From assembly GCA_964577375.1 (NCBI GenBank), contig CAZNYW010000021.1:1-62013 (forward strand): 62,013 nt of DNA. The letters are read 5' to 3'. This document shows positions 45,667 through 54,730 of this stretch, one piece after another. The first letter of the stretch is position 1. Every line of letters starts with the position of its first letter. A model generated the notes under the pieces. It was not told the origin of the DNA and did no database searches. It was given only the letters and a program-made list of their open reading frames with translations. The translations under genes and the position numbers were made by a program. Origin of the DNA: DATKUC01 sp964577375. Lineage in GTDB: Bacteria; Spirochaetota; Spirochaetia; DSM-27196; DATKUC01.

Positions 45667-46479
45667 TCAGCCGAACCGGCCGGAAATGTAGGCCTCGGTG
45701 CGGGAGTCCTTTGGATTGAAGAAGATCTCCTTGGTATGCCCATGCTCAACAAGATACCCCGCCCGGTTTTCGTCGACCATAAAAAAGGCGGTGCGGTCCG
45801 ATATGCGGCCGGCCTGCTGCATATTGTGGGTGACGATCACGATGGTGTAATTCTTCTTGAGCTCGTCGATGAGGTCTTCTATCTTTGCGGTCGAGATGGG
45901 GTCGAGCGCGGAGGCCGGCTCGTCCATCAGGAGTATCTCCGGCTCGATCGCGATTGCACGCGCAATGCAGAGACGCTGCTGCTGTCCGCCCGAGAGCCGC
46001 ATTGCGCTCTGCCTGAGCTTGTCCTTGACCTCGTCCCAGAGCGCGGTCTTCTGCAGGCAGGTTTCGACGAGCTCGGCCATGTCGCCCTGGTAGCCGTTGA
46101 TCTTTGCGCCCCAGGCGATATTGTCGTAGATGCTTCTGGGAAAGGGGTTGGGACGCTGGAACACCATGCCGATTCTCCGGCGGATATCGACCGGGTCCAC
46201 GTCGCGCGAATAGATGTTGGTGCCGTGAAACAGCACTTCACCCTCGGTCCGCGTCTCCGGAATCAGCTCGTTCATCCGGTTGAGCGTGCGGAGAACGGTG
46301 CTCTTGCCGCATCCCGAGGGGCCGATGAGTGCAGTGACCTCGTTTGTTTGAAATGAGATGGAGACATCCTTTACCGCGTGGAAATTGCCGTAAAAAAAGT
46401 TGAGCCTGCTGATCTCAATCGCCGCTCGTGCTGCCGTATCCGTGTTCGGGGCGCTGGAGCCGCCTTCAACATTCTGCAT
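45667..46479 (-). CDS. pstB: phosphate ABC transporter ATP-binding protein PstB
   Basis: A 270-residue ATPase of the high-affinity phosphate importer. Walker A is GPSGCGKST (53-61), the Q-loop region is IGMVFQRPNPFPRSI, the signature is LSGGQQQRLCIARAI, Walker B is LLMDEPASALDP, and the switch His is in VTHNMQQA. An in-frame ATG exists at 46503, but 46479 is chosen because GGAGAG then lies 5 nt upstream; the earlier ATG has no ribosome binding site. The permease and binding-protein genes (pstS, pstC, pstA), usually immediately upstream, are missing here. Confidence 0.94.
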   Translation of the reverse strand: MQNVEGGSSAPNTDTAARAAIEISRLNFFYGNFHAVKDVSISFQTNEVTALIGPSGCGKSTVLRTLNRMNELIPETRTEGEVLFHGTNIYSRDVDPVDIRRRIGMVFQRPNPFPRSIYDNIAWGAKINGYQGDMAELVETCLQKTALWDEVKDKLRQSAMRLSGGQQQRLCIARAIAIEPEILLMDEPASALDPISTAKIEDLIDELKKNYTIVIVTHNMQQAGRISDRTAFFMVDENRAGYLVEHGHTKEIFFNPKDSRTEAYISGRFG

Positions 46480-46550
46480 CTGTTCTCTCCATCCCGATTT
46501 CATCAGATCAATCTGTATGCGAGGCCCGTGAGGCGCAGGTCAGATGTGCG

Positions 46551-47408
46551 TTAAGAATGTGTTAGTTCGTCCGCCTTCGCCTTCATCTGTGCGACGTACC
46601 AGTCGGAAATCGCCTTGAGGCGATTGGTGAAGCTCTTGTTGATGTGATCTTTCAGAAACCCGATGGTGAAAGTGTCGACTCCCGAATTTCCGTAGATATA
46701 GAGCATGTCGCCGTGGGGCACAATCGAGAGGTGCATCTGGAAACTCCTGGGATCGATAATGGGGATTATCGAATAGTACATGGTGGTCAGGTTGGTCAAC
46801 GACATCAGCAGGTAGTTCGGGTCATAGGAGTCGGGCCCCACCGTGTAGTCGACCTTCATCACGTAACTGCCGAAGCTCGAGTCCTCCTGAAACGCATAGA
46901 TCGTGCTCTGGTCGGGGATCGAGGATACGCGCGGATCCGCAAGAGCCTTTCTGGAGTTGGGATCGGAGATTGCATAGGACTTGAGATAGAAGATCCGCAT
47001 CCGCTGCCGGCTTGCCGAATAGTACTGGATACCCTTCAGCGTGCTTATCGACCGGCTGATATTATAGAGAATTTTCCAGCTGTCGGGATTCGATCGAATC
47101 GACTCAGGAATCGGCACCCGATAAAGCGCTTCTATTCCGTATACCAGTTTTATCTTCGAGAGATCGTTTCTGATCGTGGTTACACCGGCGAAATCCGGTG
47201 CGAGGCGAGTCTCGATCTTCTTCTCATACGTTGTTTCGACGTTTCCGTCGGACGCAAGCTTCTGCGCTTCGTTCGCCGTGAGGCCGGGGACAAAATCGGT
47301 GATTCTGGCAAGCGTCTGAGCACTGTCGTTCGACTGGGCAAACAGCGCTGCAGGTCCGGCCGCGACGATCAGAAATGCCGCCAAGATTGCACAACAAGTT
47401 TTGCTCAT
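46551..47408 (-). CDS. secreted protein of unknown function
   Basis: A 285-residue protein with a clear signal peptide (MSKTCCAILAAFLIVAAGPA, cleavage near AQS). No membrane helix follows. The mature part has alternating strands and several Tyr-rich segments (GIQYYSASRQRMRIFYLKSY), with a C-terminal helical stretch. I do not recognise a characterised family; it looks like a periplasmic spirochaetal protein. It lies 71 nt upstream of pstB on the same strand, so it could be in the Pho regulon. It is transcribed divergently from murG. Confidence 0.75.
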   Translation of the reverse strand: MSKTCCAILAAFLIVAAGPAALFAQSNDSAQTLARITDFVPGLTANEAQKLASDGNVETTYEKKIETRLAPDFAGVTTIRNDLSKIKLVYGIEALYRVPIPESIRSNPDSWKILYNISRSISTLKGIQYYSASRQRMRIFYLKSYAISDPNSRKALADPRVSSIPDQSTIYAFQEDSSFGSYVMKVDYTVGPDSYDPNYLLMSLTNLTTMYYSIIPIIDPRSFQMHLSIVPHGDMLYIYGNSGVDTFTIGFLKDHINKSFTNRLKAISDWYVAQMKAKADELTHS

Positions 47409-47418
47409 GTTACTATCC

Positions 47419-47447
47419 AGTATACGGGTGCAGCCGTTTCATCACAA
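47419..47447 (-). promoter_or_regulatory. sigma-70 promoter for the secreted protein upstream of pstB
   Basis: On the minus strand TTGTGA (complement of 47442-47447), 17 nt and TATACT (complement of 47419-47424), placed 11 nt before the start codon. Transcripts from here would have a very short leader. No Pho box was recognised. Confidence 0.5.
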
Positions 47448-47455
47448 GGGTGGGT

Positions 47456-48580
47456 ATGTCGCAGTCAATTGTCTTTACCGGTGGAGGCACCGGCGGCCAC
47501 GTATTTCCGGGACTTGCAGTGCTCCAGGAGCTTCGCAAGTCCTGGACTGGAGACCTCTGCTGGATAGGTTCCTCCCGGGGCATGGAACGGCAGATCATGG
47601 CGGACTGGGCGATCCCTTACTATGGCATACCCGCAGGAAAGCTTCGTCGCGAGTTTTCCTTCAAAAACTTCGTTGACGTTTTTCGGGTCATCGGCGGGAT
47701 TGTCGCCGCATATTCCATACTGCGAAAGCTCAAACCCGTTGCGCTCTTTTCGAAGGGAGGCTACGTGAGCGTCCCTCCGGTCATCGCGGCAAAGATGCTG
47801 CGAATTCCGGTGCTCACCCACGAATCGGATGCCGATCCAGGGCTCGCCACAAGAATCAACGCGCGCTTTTCCGACGTGATTTTCGTACCCTATGAGGAGA
47901 CGGCGGTCTACTTCGATGCAGCGACCGCGTGCCGCGTGGTGGTTTCGGGCAACCCCGTTCGCGCCGATGTGTTTTCCGGCAGTGCCGCCGAGGGACGACG
48001 GATTGCAGGGGCTCCGGCGGGCCGGCCGATTCTCCTGGTGCTCGGCGGCAGCCAGGGAGCGCGTCGAGTGAATAGGATGGTATCGGGAGCGCTCCGGGAG
48101 CTGACGCGGCACTATTATGTAGTACACCAGACCGGTCCCGCGAACGAATCGTCGGAGCCCGAAGAGCCGGGAACCTACCATCCGGTGCCGTTCATTCGCG
48201 GCGAATACGGTCACGTGCTTGTGGCCGCCGACCTGGTCGTCTCCCGTGCCGGGGCCGGAACCCTGTGGGAGCTTGCGGTCGCCGGGAAACCGTCGATTCT
48301 GATTCCGCTTGCCGGAAGCGGAACGCGGGGGGACCAGGTCAGGAATGCGGAGCTCTTCGCTGCCCGAGGTGCGGCGATGGTGCTCGGCGAGAAGGCCGAT
48401 GCGGCGGAACTCGCAACTGCCGTCGCCGCGATCGGGAACGATCCGGAGAAGCTGCGCCGGATGGGCGAGGCCGCCTCAGCAATCGGCAACCGGGACGCGG
48501 CGGCGCTCATCGCAGCGCGCATCCTGCAGGTCGCCGGCGAGGCCGCAGAGACAAAGACAGAGGGGGAGACTTCGGCGTGA
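47456..48580 (+). CDS. murG: UDP-GlcNAc:lipid-linked MurNAc-pentapeptide GlcNAc transferase
   Basis: A 374-residue GT-B enzyme of peptidoglycan synthesis that makes lipid II at the inner face of the membrane. The N-terminal GGGTGGHVFPGLAV and the SKGGYVSVPPVIAA acceptor region are present, as are VLGGSQGARRVN and the donor-site block RAGAGTLWELAVAGKPSILI. ATG 47456 follows AAGGGTGGGT. It heads a plus-strand group continuing with cvpA, the clamp-loader gene and the kinase/regulator pair. Confidence 0.95.
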   Translation: MSQSIVFTGGGTGGHVFPGLAVLQELRKSWTGDLCWIGSSRGMERQIMADWAIPYYGIPAGKLRREFSFKNFVDVFRVIGGIVAAYSILRKLKPVALFSKGGYVSVPPVIAAKMLRIPVLTHESDADPGLATRINARFSDVIFVPYEETAVYFDAATACRVVVSGNPVRADVFSGSAAEGRRIAGAPAGRPILLVLGGSQGARRVNRMVSGALRELTRHYYVVHQTGPANESSEPEEPGTYHPVPFIRGEYGHVLVAADLVVSRAGAGTLWELAVAGKPSILIPLAGSGTRGDQVRNAELFAARGAAMVLGEKADAAELATAVAAIGNDPEKLRRMGEAASAIGNRDAAALIAARILQVAGEAAETKTEGETSA

Positions 48581-49056
48581 CGCTCACGGCCCTCGACATC
48601 GTCTTCATCATCCTGCTCATTCTGGTCGTCATGCGAGCCATGTTTCGAGGTTTCGTGCACGAGTTCATGTCGATGGCGGCCATCATATTCGGAATTCTCG
48701 CCGCGGTGCTGTTGTCAGGTGTGGTCGCGGTGAAGCTTGCGCCCTATATAGGTAGAAGTTTCTGGACACAGATAGTAGCCTTCCTCGGGCTCTTTCTCGT
48801 CGTCTACGTTGTCGTCAAGATTTTCGAGGGCGGGCTGAACCGGCTGGTCGAAAGAATCAATCTCAACAGCCTCGACCGTGCCCTGGGCTTTTTTCTTGGC
48901 CTTGCCGAGGGGCTCATCCTCATTTTCGTCATCATTCTCATCATGAGGGCGCAACCCTTCTTTGATTTTCACGCCGTCGTTGACCACAGCCTGTTCGCGA
49001 AGGTACTGCTGCCGCTGATGCCCTATGCGAGCCAGGTGTTTCAGTTGGGATCGTAA
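48577..49056 (+). CDS. CvpA-family inner-membrane protein
   Basis: A 159-residue protein with four hydrophobic helices (about 5-20, 32-54, 66-86, 107-126), matching the CvpA/colicin V production family, including the conserved VMRAMFRGFVHEFMSM start. The GTG start at 48577 overlaps the murG stop, with AGGGGGAGA as ribosome binding site. The stop overlaps the next ATG (TAATG). The same neighbour order is known from Borrelia and Treponema. Confidence 0.85.
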   Translation: MTLTALDIVFIILLILVVMRAMFRGFVHEFMSMAAIIFGILAAVLLSGVVAVKLAPYIGRSFWTQIVAFLGLFLVVYVVVKIFEGGLNRLVERINLNSLDRALGFFLGLAEGLILIFVIILIMRAQPFFDFHAVVDHSLFAKVLLPLMPYASQVFQLGS

Positions 49057-50285
49057 TGTTTGAAAATATCATCGGACAGAAGACGGCGGTCGACCAGCTC
49101 ATTCACGACCTGGGTCAGAACGAGCTGCCGAATGCGCTGTTGCTCCACGGCCCGCGCTATTCGGGAAAACTCTCGATAGCCCTCGAGCTCGCGCGGGTGC
49201 TGACCTGTGAGAAGGGCACCGCCGAGTGGAACTGCCCGTGCCGTTCCTGCGCGGACCAAAGACAGCTGACGCACAGCGAAACCCTGCTTATGGGCGGGAG
49301 ATACTTCCTGCAGGATATCCTCGCGAGCGGTGAGTCGCTTCGGCGGAACCGCCGGGCCGCATCGCAATACCTCTACATACGCGCGCTTCGAAAGCTTCTC
49401 AGGCGTTTTGATACGGCGCTGTGGGAGGGAGAAGAGACCCGGCTTGCCAGGGTTTCGGATCATCTGACGCTGCTTGCCGAAACCGCGGAGGAGCTCACGC
49501 CGGCGAGGGAGGAGCCTGCGGGACCGGAACGGGAACTTCCGTCCGAAACGCGGCTGGAGAAGCAGCTCGCGAAGGCGATGTCCGCAGCGGAGAAGGTGTG
49601 CAATCTGCTGATATCCGACAACGTCCCGGTGAACGTCATCAGGCGGGCCACCTTCTGGGCTCATCTGACGACCCGGAGCAGCCGCAAGGTGATCATTATC
49701 GAGAACGCGGACGGAATGCAGGATAGTTCCCGAAATGCGCTTCTGAAGGTACTCGAAGAGCCTCCCGCGGGAGTATATTTTTTGTTGCTTACGACTCGCA
49801 GGGGGGCAATGATTCCGACAATCCTTTCCCGCACCCGAAATTATGCCACACACGGGCGTGACGTGGACGAGACGCAGCAGGTACTCGAGCGCATCTTCCG
49901 TCTGCCTTCGGAAGGCTGCGCGACGATGCGGGACTTCTTTCTCAGGATGGAGTTCGCAGGCGACGCAGACGTGCGTCTGCAGGCCCACGCGTTTCTCCAG
50001 GCGGTCGGCGCCTCGAGAGCCGATCCCGGAGTCATTGCATCCGTGCAGAGTGCGCTCAAATCGGCGTCGACGCGGTCGGCGTTCCGGTACTTCGCCGACG
50101 AGGTGCTTCGCCAGTCGCAGGCTGAGCTTCGCAACCTCGATGGTTCTTCACGAACCGCCGACCTGCAGCGGATCGGGGAGCGCGGCCGTATCATCGAAGA
50201 TCACGTCATCCGGGTCGAGCAGCTCAACATGAGCGCCGATTCGGCAATTGAAACCCTGTTCTACGAATTGCGGAGGAGCGGGTGA
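49056..50285 (+). CDS. DNA polymerase III delta'-like clamp-loader subunit
   Basis: A 409-residue AAA+ protein. The N terminus is typical (FENIIGQKTAVDQLIHDL, ALLLHGPRYSGK). The P-loop ends GKL, not GKT/S, and so is probably not catalytic, as in delta'. A zinc-type cluster follows (C-x8-CPCRSC), then a central insertion of about 90 helical residues, and the Walker B-side block VIIIENADGMQDSSRNALLK with LEEPP. The SRC finger is replaced by LSRTRN. This is most like HolB rather than DnaX. It shares 1 nt with the upstream gene and 4 nt with the downstream kinase gene. Confidence 0.82.
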   Translation: MFENIIGQKTAVDQLIHDLGQNELPNALLLHGPRYSGKLSIALELARVLTCEKGTAEWNCPCRSCADQRQLTHSETLLMGGRYFLQDILASGESLRRNRRAASQYLYIRALRKLLRRFDTALWEGEETRLARVSDHLTLLAETAEELTPAREEPAGPERELPSETRLEKQLAKAMSAAEKVCNLLISDNVPVNVIRRATFWAHLTTRSSRKVIIIENADGMQDSSRNALLKVLEEPPAGVYFLLLTTRRGAMIPTILSRTRNYATHGRDVDETQQVLERIFRLPSEGCATMRDFFLRMEFAGDADVRLQAHAFLQAVGASRADPGVIASVQSALKSASTRSAFRYFADEVLRQSQAELRNLDGSSRTADLQRIGERGRIIEDHVIRVEQLNMSADSAIETLFYELRRSG

Positions 50286-51451
50286 GAAACTTCATCCAGC
50301 GGGCGCTCAAAAAGCTCCCGAAGCTGGACAAGGCGCAGATCCATCAGCTTCTCTACGACCTTGCCTCGGAAAACGAGCGCATGGAGATCGTGCTCGACTC
50401 CCTCGGCGAGGGGGTCATCGTCTCCGACGTGGATCACAATCTGGTACTCTACAACAAATCGGCGGAGCGGCTCGTGCCCTTTTCGTCCGCCGACATCTAC
50501 GATCATCGCGTATGGGATGCGATACTCGACGACGAAATTGCCGGCTTCGTGCGCGAGACGCTGGAGAGTCAGGAATCCGTCACGGACCGTGAGTTCACCC
50601 TCGAAGTAAAGGGAGCGGCGCGCATGCTGTCCTGCAGCATAACTCCCCTTGTGAGCAACGGTCACATTCGCGGCAACATCCTTCACATCGACGACGTAAC
50701 TGAAAAGCGCGGCCGTGAAGCGCGACTGCGCCGTGCCGAAAGTCTTGCGTCCCTTACGACCCTGGCCGCCGGCGTCGCACACGAGATCAAGAACCCGCTC
50801 GGCTCGATCGGTATCCATATTCAGCTGATTCAGAAGGCGATCCGCGGCGGGACGCCGGTGGATCCGAAAACGATTGAGCCGTTCATCGATATCGTCAACG
50901 AAGAGGTGGAGAGGCTCAACCGGATTGTGGTGGACTTTTTATTCGCCGTCCGTCCGATGGATACCGAGCTCGCGGAGAGTGATCTCAACCAGGTAGTTTC
51001 CAACCTGCTCGATTTTGTGCGGTACGAGCTCGAAGAGGCAAACGTGGTCCTGGCCGAGGAGCTCGCCGAGAACCTGCCGCCGCTCATGCTAGACGAAAAG
51101 TACCTCAAACAGGCGATTCTCAATATCATCAAGAACGCGATTTCTGCGATGCCCCAGGGGGGGACGCTCAGCGTCGCGACGGAACGGAACGGCGACGAAG
51201 CGATACTGCGCATTACGGACACCGGCGAGGGTATGTCCGATGAGGTATTGGCGAAGATATTCGAGCCCTATTTTACAACGAGGGATTTCGGCTCCGGACT
51301 CGGACTGACACTGGTCTACAAGGTGGTGAAGGAGCACATGGGCGAGATCGCCGTCTCCTCACAGGAGGGCAGGGGGGCGACCTTCACCATCACACTTCCG
51401 ATACCTCAGAAATATCAGCACCTGCTGAGCTGGGAGGGTGAACGGCGGTGA
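50282..51451 (+). CDS. NtrB/HK2-like PAS sensor histidine kinase
   Basis: A 389-residue kinase without membrane helices, hence cytosolic. A PAS domain (about 38-140, LGEGVIVSDVDHNLVLYNKS) precedes the H-box GVAHEIKNPLGSI (H167) and an ATPase domain with NIIKNAISAMPQGG, DTGEGMSDEV and GSGLGLTLVYKVV. The GTG start at 50282 overlaps the clamp-loader gene by 4 nt, and the gene overlaps the NtrC-type regulator by 4 nt. By position and type it is the likely counterpart of Borrelia HK2 and Treponema AtoS. Confidence 0.92.
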   Translation: MRNFIQRALKKLPKLDKAQIHQLLYDLASENERMEIVLDSLGEGVIVSDVDHNLVLYNKSAERLVPFSSADIYDHRVWDAILDDEIAGFVRETLESQESVTDREFTLEVKGAARMLSCSITPLVSNGHIRGNILHIDDVTEKRGREARLRRAESLASLTTLAAGVAHEIKNPLGSIGIHIQLIQKAIRGGTPVDPKTIEPFIDIVNEEVERLNRIVVDFLFAVRPMDTELAESDLNQVVSNLLDFVRYELEEANVVLAEELAENLPPLMLDEKYLKQAILNIIKNAISAMPQGGTLSVATERNGDEAILRITDTGEGMSDEVLAKIFEPYFTTRDFGSGLGLTLVYKVVKEHMGEIAVSSQEGRGATFTITLPIPQKYQHLLSWEGERR

Positions 51452-52797
51452 AATTCAACGTGCTCGTCGTCGACGATGAAAAAAACATTCGCGAAGGTCT
51501 GGGCCGCGCGCTCGAGCTCGACGGTCACAACGTGCTGCTTGCCGCCGACGGGGAAGAGGCGCTCGGTTACGTCAACGACGACGACGTCGATCTGGTAATC
51601 GCGGACCTCAAGATGCCTCGTCTTTCCGGAGAGGAGCTGCTTCGTAGCGTCGCCGGATCACATCCGACCGTGCCTGTCATCATCCTGACCGGTCACGGCA
51701 CCATCGAAACCGCGGTGAGAGCGATGCGCGACGGCGCCTACGATTTTCTTACCAAACCGGTGAATCTGGACCGGCTTTCGCTGCTGGTGAAACGCGCGCT
51801 GCAGACTCGTGAGCTCGTGCTCCAGCACCGGGCACTGCAGGACGAGATTTCCAAGCAGCGCCAGTTCCGGAACATCATCGGCAAGAGCAGCGCGATGCGG
51901 CGCATCTTCGAGGTCGTGCAGCAGGTCGCGCCGACGAAAGCCTCGGTGCTCATTACCGGTGAAAGCGGTGTCGGCAAGGAGCTCATTGCCGACGCGATAC
52001 ACAACCTCTCGCAGCGCGGAGAGAAGCCGTTCATCAAAGTGCACTGCGCCGCGCTGTCGGAATCACTACTCGAGAGCGAGCTCTTCGGGCACGAAAAGGG
52101 CGCCTTCACCGGAGCCATTTCGCGGAAACGCGGACGCTTCGAGCTTTCACACACCGGAAGCATCTTCCTGGACGAAATCGGTGAAATAAACCAGGCGGTG
52201 CAGATCAAGATCCTGCGGGTCCTTCAGGACAAGAAGTTCGAGCGGGTAGGCGGCGAGGAGACTCTCGAAGTCGACGTGCGGATCATCTCGGCTACCAACA
52301 AGGACCTGAAGGAGGAGATCGCCGCAGGACGTTTTCGCGAAGATCTCTACTACCGGCTCAATGTCGTCAACATTCACATCCCGCCGCTCCGCGAGCGGAA
52401 AGAGGACATTCCCCTCCTCATCGCCGCATTTCTCAAGGAGTTCGCGCAGGAGAACGGCAAACAGATCGAGGGTGTCGACCCCAAGGCGCGTTCCGCCCTC
52501 TACAACTATTCATGGCCCGGCAACGTGAGGGAGCTGCGAAACTGTATGGAAAGCGCGGTGGTCATGTGCAAGGGAAACATCATCACGGTGGATGAGCTTC
52601 CGCCGTCGGTCGGGGTCGATACCGACGGGAATTACATCAAAATCGACCTCGGTGCCTCTCTCGCCGACGCCGAGAGAGAGATCATTCGCAACACTCTCAG
52701 CCTCAACAAGGGCAACAAGAGCAAGACCGCAGAGATGCTCGGCATCGGGCGAAAGACGCTGCACAGAAAGATTGCAGAGTACAAGCTGGAAGAGTGA
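51448..52797 (+). CDS. NtrC-family sigma-54-dependent response regulator (Rrp2/AtoC-like)
   Basis: A 449-residue enhancer-binding protein. The receiver domain has phosphoacceptor D53 (IADLKMPRLSG) and FLTKPVNLD. The AAA+ domain has Walker A GESGVGKE (from 171), GAFTGA at 218-223, which contacts sigma-54, and Walker B GSIFLDEIGE. The Fis-type helix-turn-helix (about 420-449) contains NKSKTAEMLGIGRKTLHRKI. GTG 51448 overlaps the kinase gene by 4 nt. An intact GAFTGA means that sigma-54 promoters should exist in this genome; one candidate is at 60551. Confidence 0.95.
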   Translation: MKFNVLVVDDEKNIREGLGRALELDGHNVLLAADGEEALGYVNDDDVDLVIADLKMPRLSGEELLRSVAGSHPTVPVIILTGHGTIETAVRAMRDGAYDFLTKPVNLDRLSLLVKRALQTRELVLQHRALQDEISKQRQFRNIIGKSSAMRRIFEVVQQVAPTKASVLITGESGVGKELIADAIHNLSQRGEKPFIKVHCAALSESLLESELFGHEKGAFTGAISRKRGRFELSHTGSIFLDEIGEINQAVQIKILRVLQDKKFERVGGEETLEVDVRIISATNKDLKEEIAAGRFREDLYYRLNVVNIHIPPLRERKEDIPLLIAAFLKEFAQENGKQIEGVDPKARSALYNYSWPGNVRELRNCMESAVVMCKGNIITVDELPPSVGVDTDGNYIKIDLGASLADAEREIIRNTLSLNKGNKSKTAEMLGIGRKTLHRKIAEYKLEE

Positions 52798-52823
52798 CGG
52801 CGGCTGCGGAACGCGCGAATCCG

Positions 52824-53288
52824 CTACAGGCTGCCGGAGTCGTGATACCGCTTGATCCGCTGAAATGATGCGTTGATTTTCTTGGTGATTTCGGTGGCGA
52901 TTCGCAGCTTTTCGGCGCTGCTGGAATGCTTGTCCGGGTGGTACTCCACGAGCAGATTCTTGTACGCCTTGCGTACTTCGTCGAAGGACGAGCCGAAGGG
53001 TATTTCGAGGTTGCGATAGTCCGCGCGAAGCTCGTCCGGCGGTCCGCTCCGGCGCGCGGAAGCCGACCCTGTCCGTCCGCCTGCCGTGGAGTCTCTCCGC
53101 TGGCCGCCTGCGGCGCGCTGTCCTGAGGCTCCGCCCTCTTTTTCCGGATTCAGATAATCGTCGAGCTCTTCCCAGGCTTCCTGCATGTCTGGGTCGGTAT
53201 AGGCGGTCCGCCCGGATGAGGAAGGGGAGTCATCGCTCTGTACGATGGAGCGGAGAAGGTCTCCCAGTCTGTCGAAAATACCGTCCAA
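52824..53288 (-). CDS. J-domain protein (DnaJ-like co-chaperone, C-terminal J domain)
   Basis: A 154-residue protein. A low-complexity, Ser/Gly/Arg-rich N-terminal half leads to a C-terminal J domain (about 88-150) with DYRNLEIPFGSSFDEVRKAY and the HPD motif in VEYHPDKHS. There is no Gly/Phe region or zinc finger, so it is a type III J protein that would stimulate a DnaK partner on a special client. The start is TTG 53288, since an in-frame stop lies just upstream and GAGG precedes it. It is convergent with the NtrC-type gene. Confidence 0.85.
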   Translation of the reverse strand: MDGIFDRLGDLLRSIVQSDDSPSSSGRTAYTDPDMQEAWEELDDYLNPEKEGGASGQRAAGGQRRDSTAGGRTGSASARRSGPPDELRADYRNLEIPFGSSFDEVRKAYKNLLVEYHPDKHSSSAEKLRIATEITKKINASFQRIKRYHDSGSL

Positions 53289-53380
53289 TGGTCTGCCTCA
53301 ACTGCCTAAGAGATTCTACACCAGAATTCCTGCGGCGCCTATCGGTGACGGACCGGTCCCGCTCTGCCCGAGAACCGGAA

Positions 53381-54730
53381 TCAGTGCGTTATTGCCGGGA
53401 AGAACTCCCGGTGCAGCTTCCGAACCGATTCGTCCGACTCAAGCTCAGGGACGACGATCGAAAGATTGATTTCCGATGATCCGAGAGAAATCAATCGGAC
53501 CGGCGTACCCTTGAGAACGCCGAATACGCGCGCTGTAAAGGAGGTGTCCTTCCAGAGATCACGTCCGACGAGGCAGATGATGCTGTTTTCGTGCTGGACG
53601 GTGACGCGGCCGAACTTCGAGAGATCGCCGACGGCTCGCTCCACGTTGGTGGGACTGTCGACGGTCATCGAAACCGAAACCTCAGAGGTTGCAATAAGGT
53701 CCACCGAGATTCGGTGACGATCGAACACGGCGAATATTGCGCTGAGGAAGCCGTAGGCATTGAGCATGCGCGAAGAATCGACAGTTATCAGCGTGATGCG
53801 CTTCTTGGATGCGATGGCCCGTAATCCCTGCTCGCCCGTATCCAGCGATATGCGGGTTGCGGGGCCGTCCGGATCGGTGGTGTTCTTTACCCAGACCGGG
53901 ATGCCCTTTTCCACCGCAGGCTGAATTGTGGAGGGATGCACCACCTTCGCGCCGAAGTAGGCGAGCTCGGCCGCCTCCTCGTAGTTGATGCTCGGTATGG
54001 AGACAGCCTCCGAAACCACGCGGGGATCGGCGGTCATTATGCCGTTGACGTCGGTCCAGATCTGCACCTCTTCGGCCTCGAGCGCCGATCCGATTATTGT
54101 TGCGGTGTAGTCCGATCCTCCCCGTCCGAGTGTCGTGGTAACCCCGCCTTCGGTGCTGCCGATGAACCCCTGCGCGATGTAGAGTCTGCCCGGCTCCGGA
54201 CGGATCATCTGCTGAATCGCAGCGATGGTCCGTGGGAAGTCGACTGCCGCGTGAGTAAAATCCTCGTCGGTCTTCACGAAATGACGGCTGTCGAGGAACT
54301 CGGCGGGAATGCCGCGCTCCTGCGCGCGAAACGACAGCAGGGTCGTCGAAAGGAGCTCGCCGAAGCTCAGCAGCGTATCGCTGGTTCGCGGCGTGCACTC
54401 GCGGATGAGGATGAGTCCCTTGACCAGTGAGCCGAGCTCGCCGAAAAGGTCCCCCAGCGCGATCCGTGCCATCCCCAGGTTTTCTCCGCTGAGGAAGGCC
54501 TCTGCGGTTGCCAGGTGGTGGGCCCGGATTGCCTCGACCGATTCGGTGGCTGCGCGGCCGTTGCCGGAAACCGCATCCTCGCCTATCCGCACGAGCCGGT
54601 CGGTAGTCTTTCCCATAGCCGAGGATACCAGAAGCGGCGCGCGCTCGAGCTCGCGCTCGGCTATGTCCAGCACGCGATCCATCCGTTCCGCGTCCTGGAC
54701 AGAGGTGCCGCCGAACTTGAGCACGATCAT
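53381..54730 (-). CDS. lysC: aspartate kinase
   Basis: A 449-residue enzyme that phosphorylates aspartate, the first step toward lysine, diaminopimelate, threonine and methionine. The kinase domain starts VLKFGGTSVQDAERM and has TTLGRGGSDYTATIIGSALE. Two C-terminal ACT domains (about 305-449) provide feedback control (TVDSSRMLNAYGFLSAIF and SLGSSEINLSIVVPE). It overlaps asd by 4 nt (ATGA), so the two first steps are co-expressed. A lysine riboswitch was not seen. Confidence 0.95.
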   Translation of the reverse strand: MIVLKFGGTSVQDAERMDRVLDIAERELERAPLLVSSAMGKTTDRLVRIGEDAVSGNGRAATESVEAIRAHHLATAEAFLSGENLGMARIALGDLFGELGSLVKGLILIRECTPRTSDTLLSFGELLSTTLLSFRAQERGIPAEFLDSRHFVKTDEDFTHAAVDFPRTIAAIQQMIRPEPGRLYIAQGFIGSTEGGVTTTLGRGGSDYTATIIGSALEAEEVQIWTDVNGIMTADPRVVSEAVSIPSINYEEAAELAYFGAKVVHPSTIQPAVEKGIPVWVKNTTDPDGPATRISLDTGEQGLRAIASKKRITLITVDSSRMLNAYGFLSAIFAVFDRHRISVDLIATSEVSVSMTVDSPTNVERAVGDLSKFGRVTVQHENSIICLVGRDLWKDTSFTARVFGVLKGTPVRLISLGSSEINLSIVVPELESDESVRKLHREFFPAITH

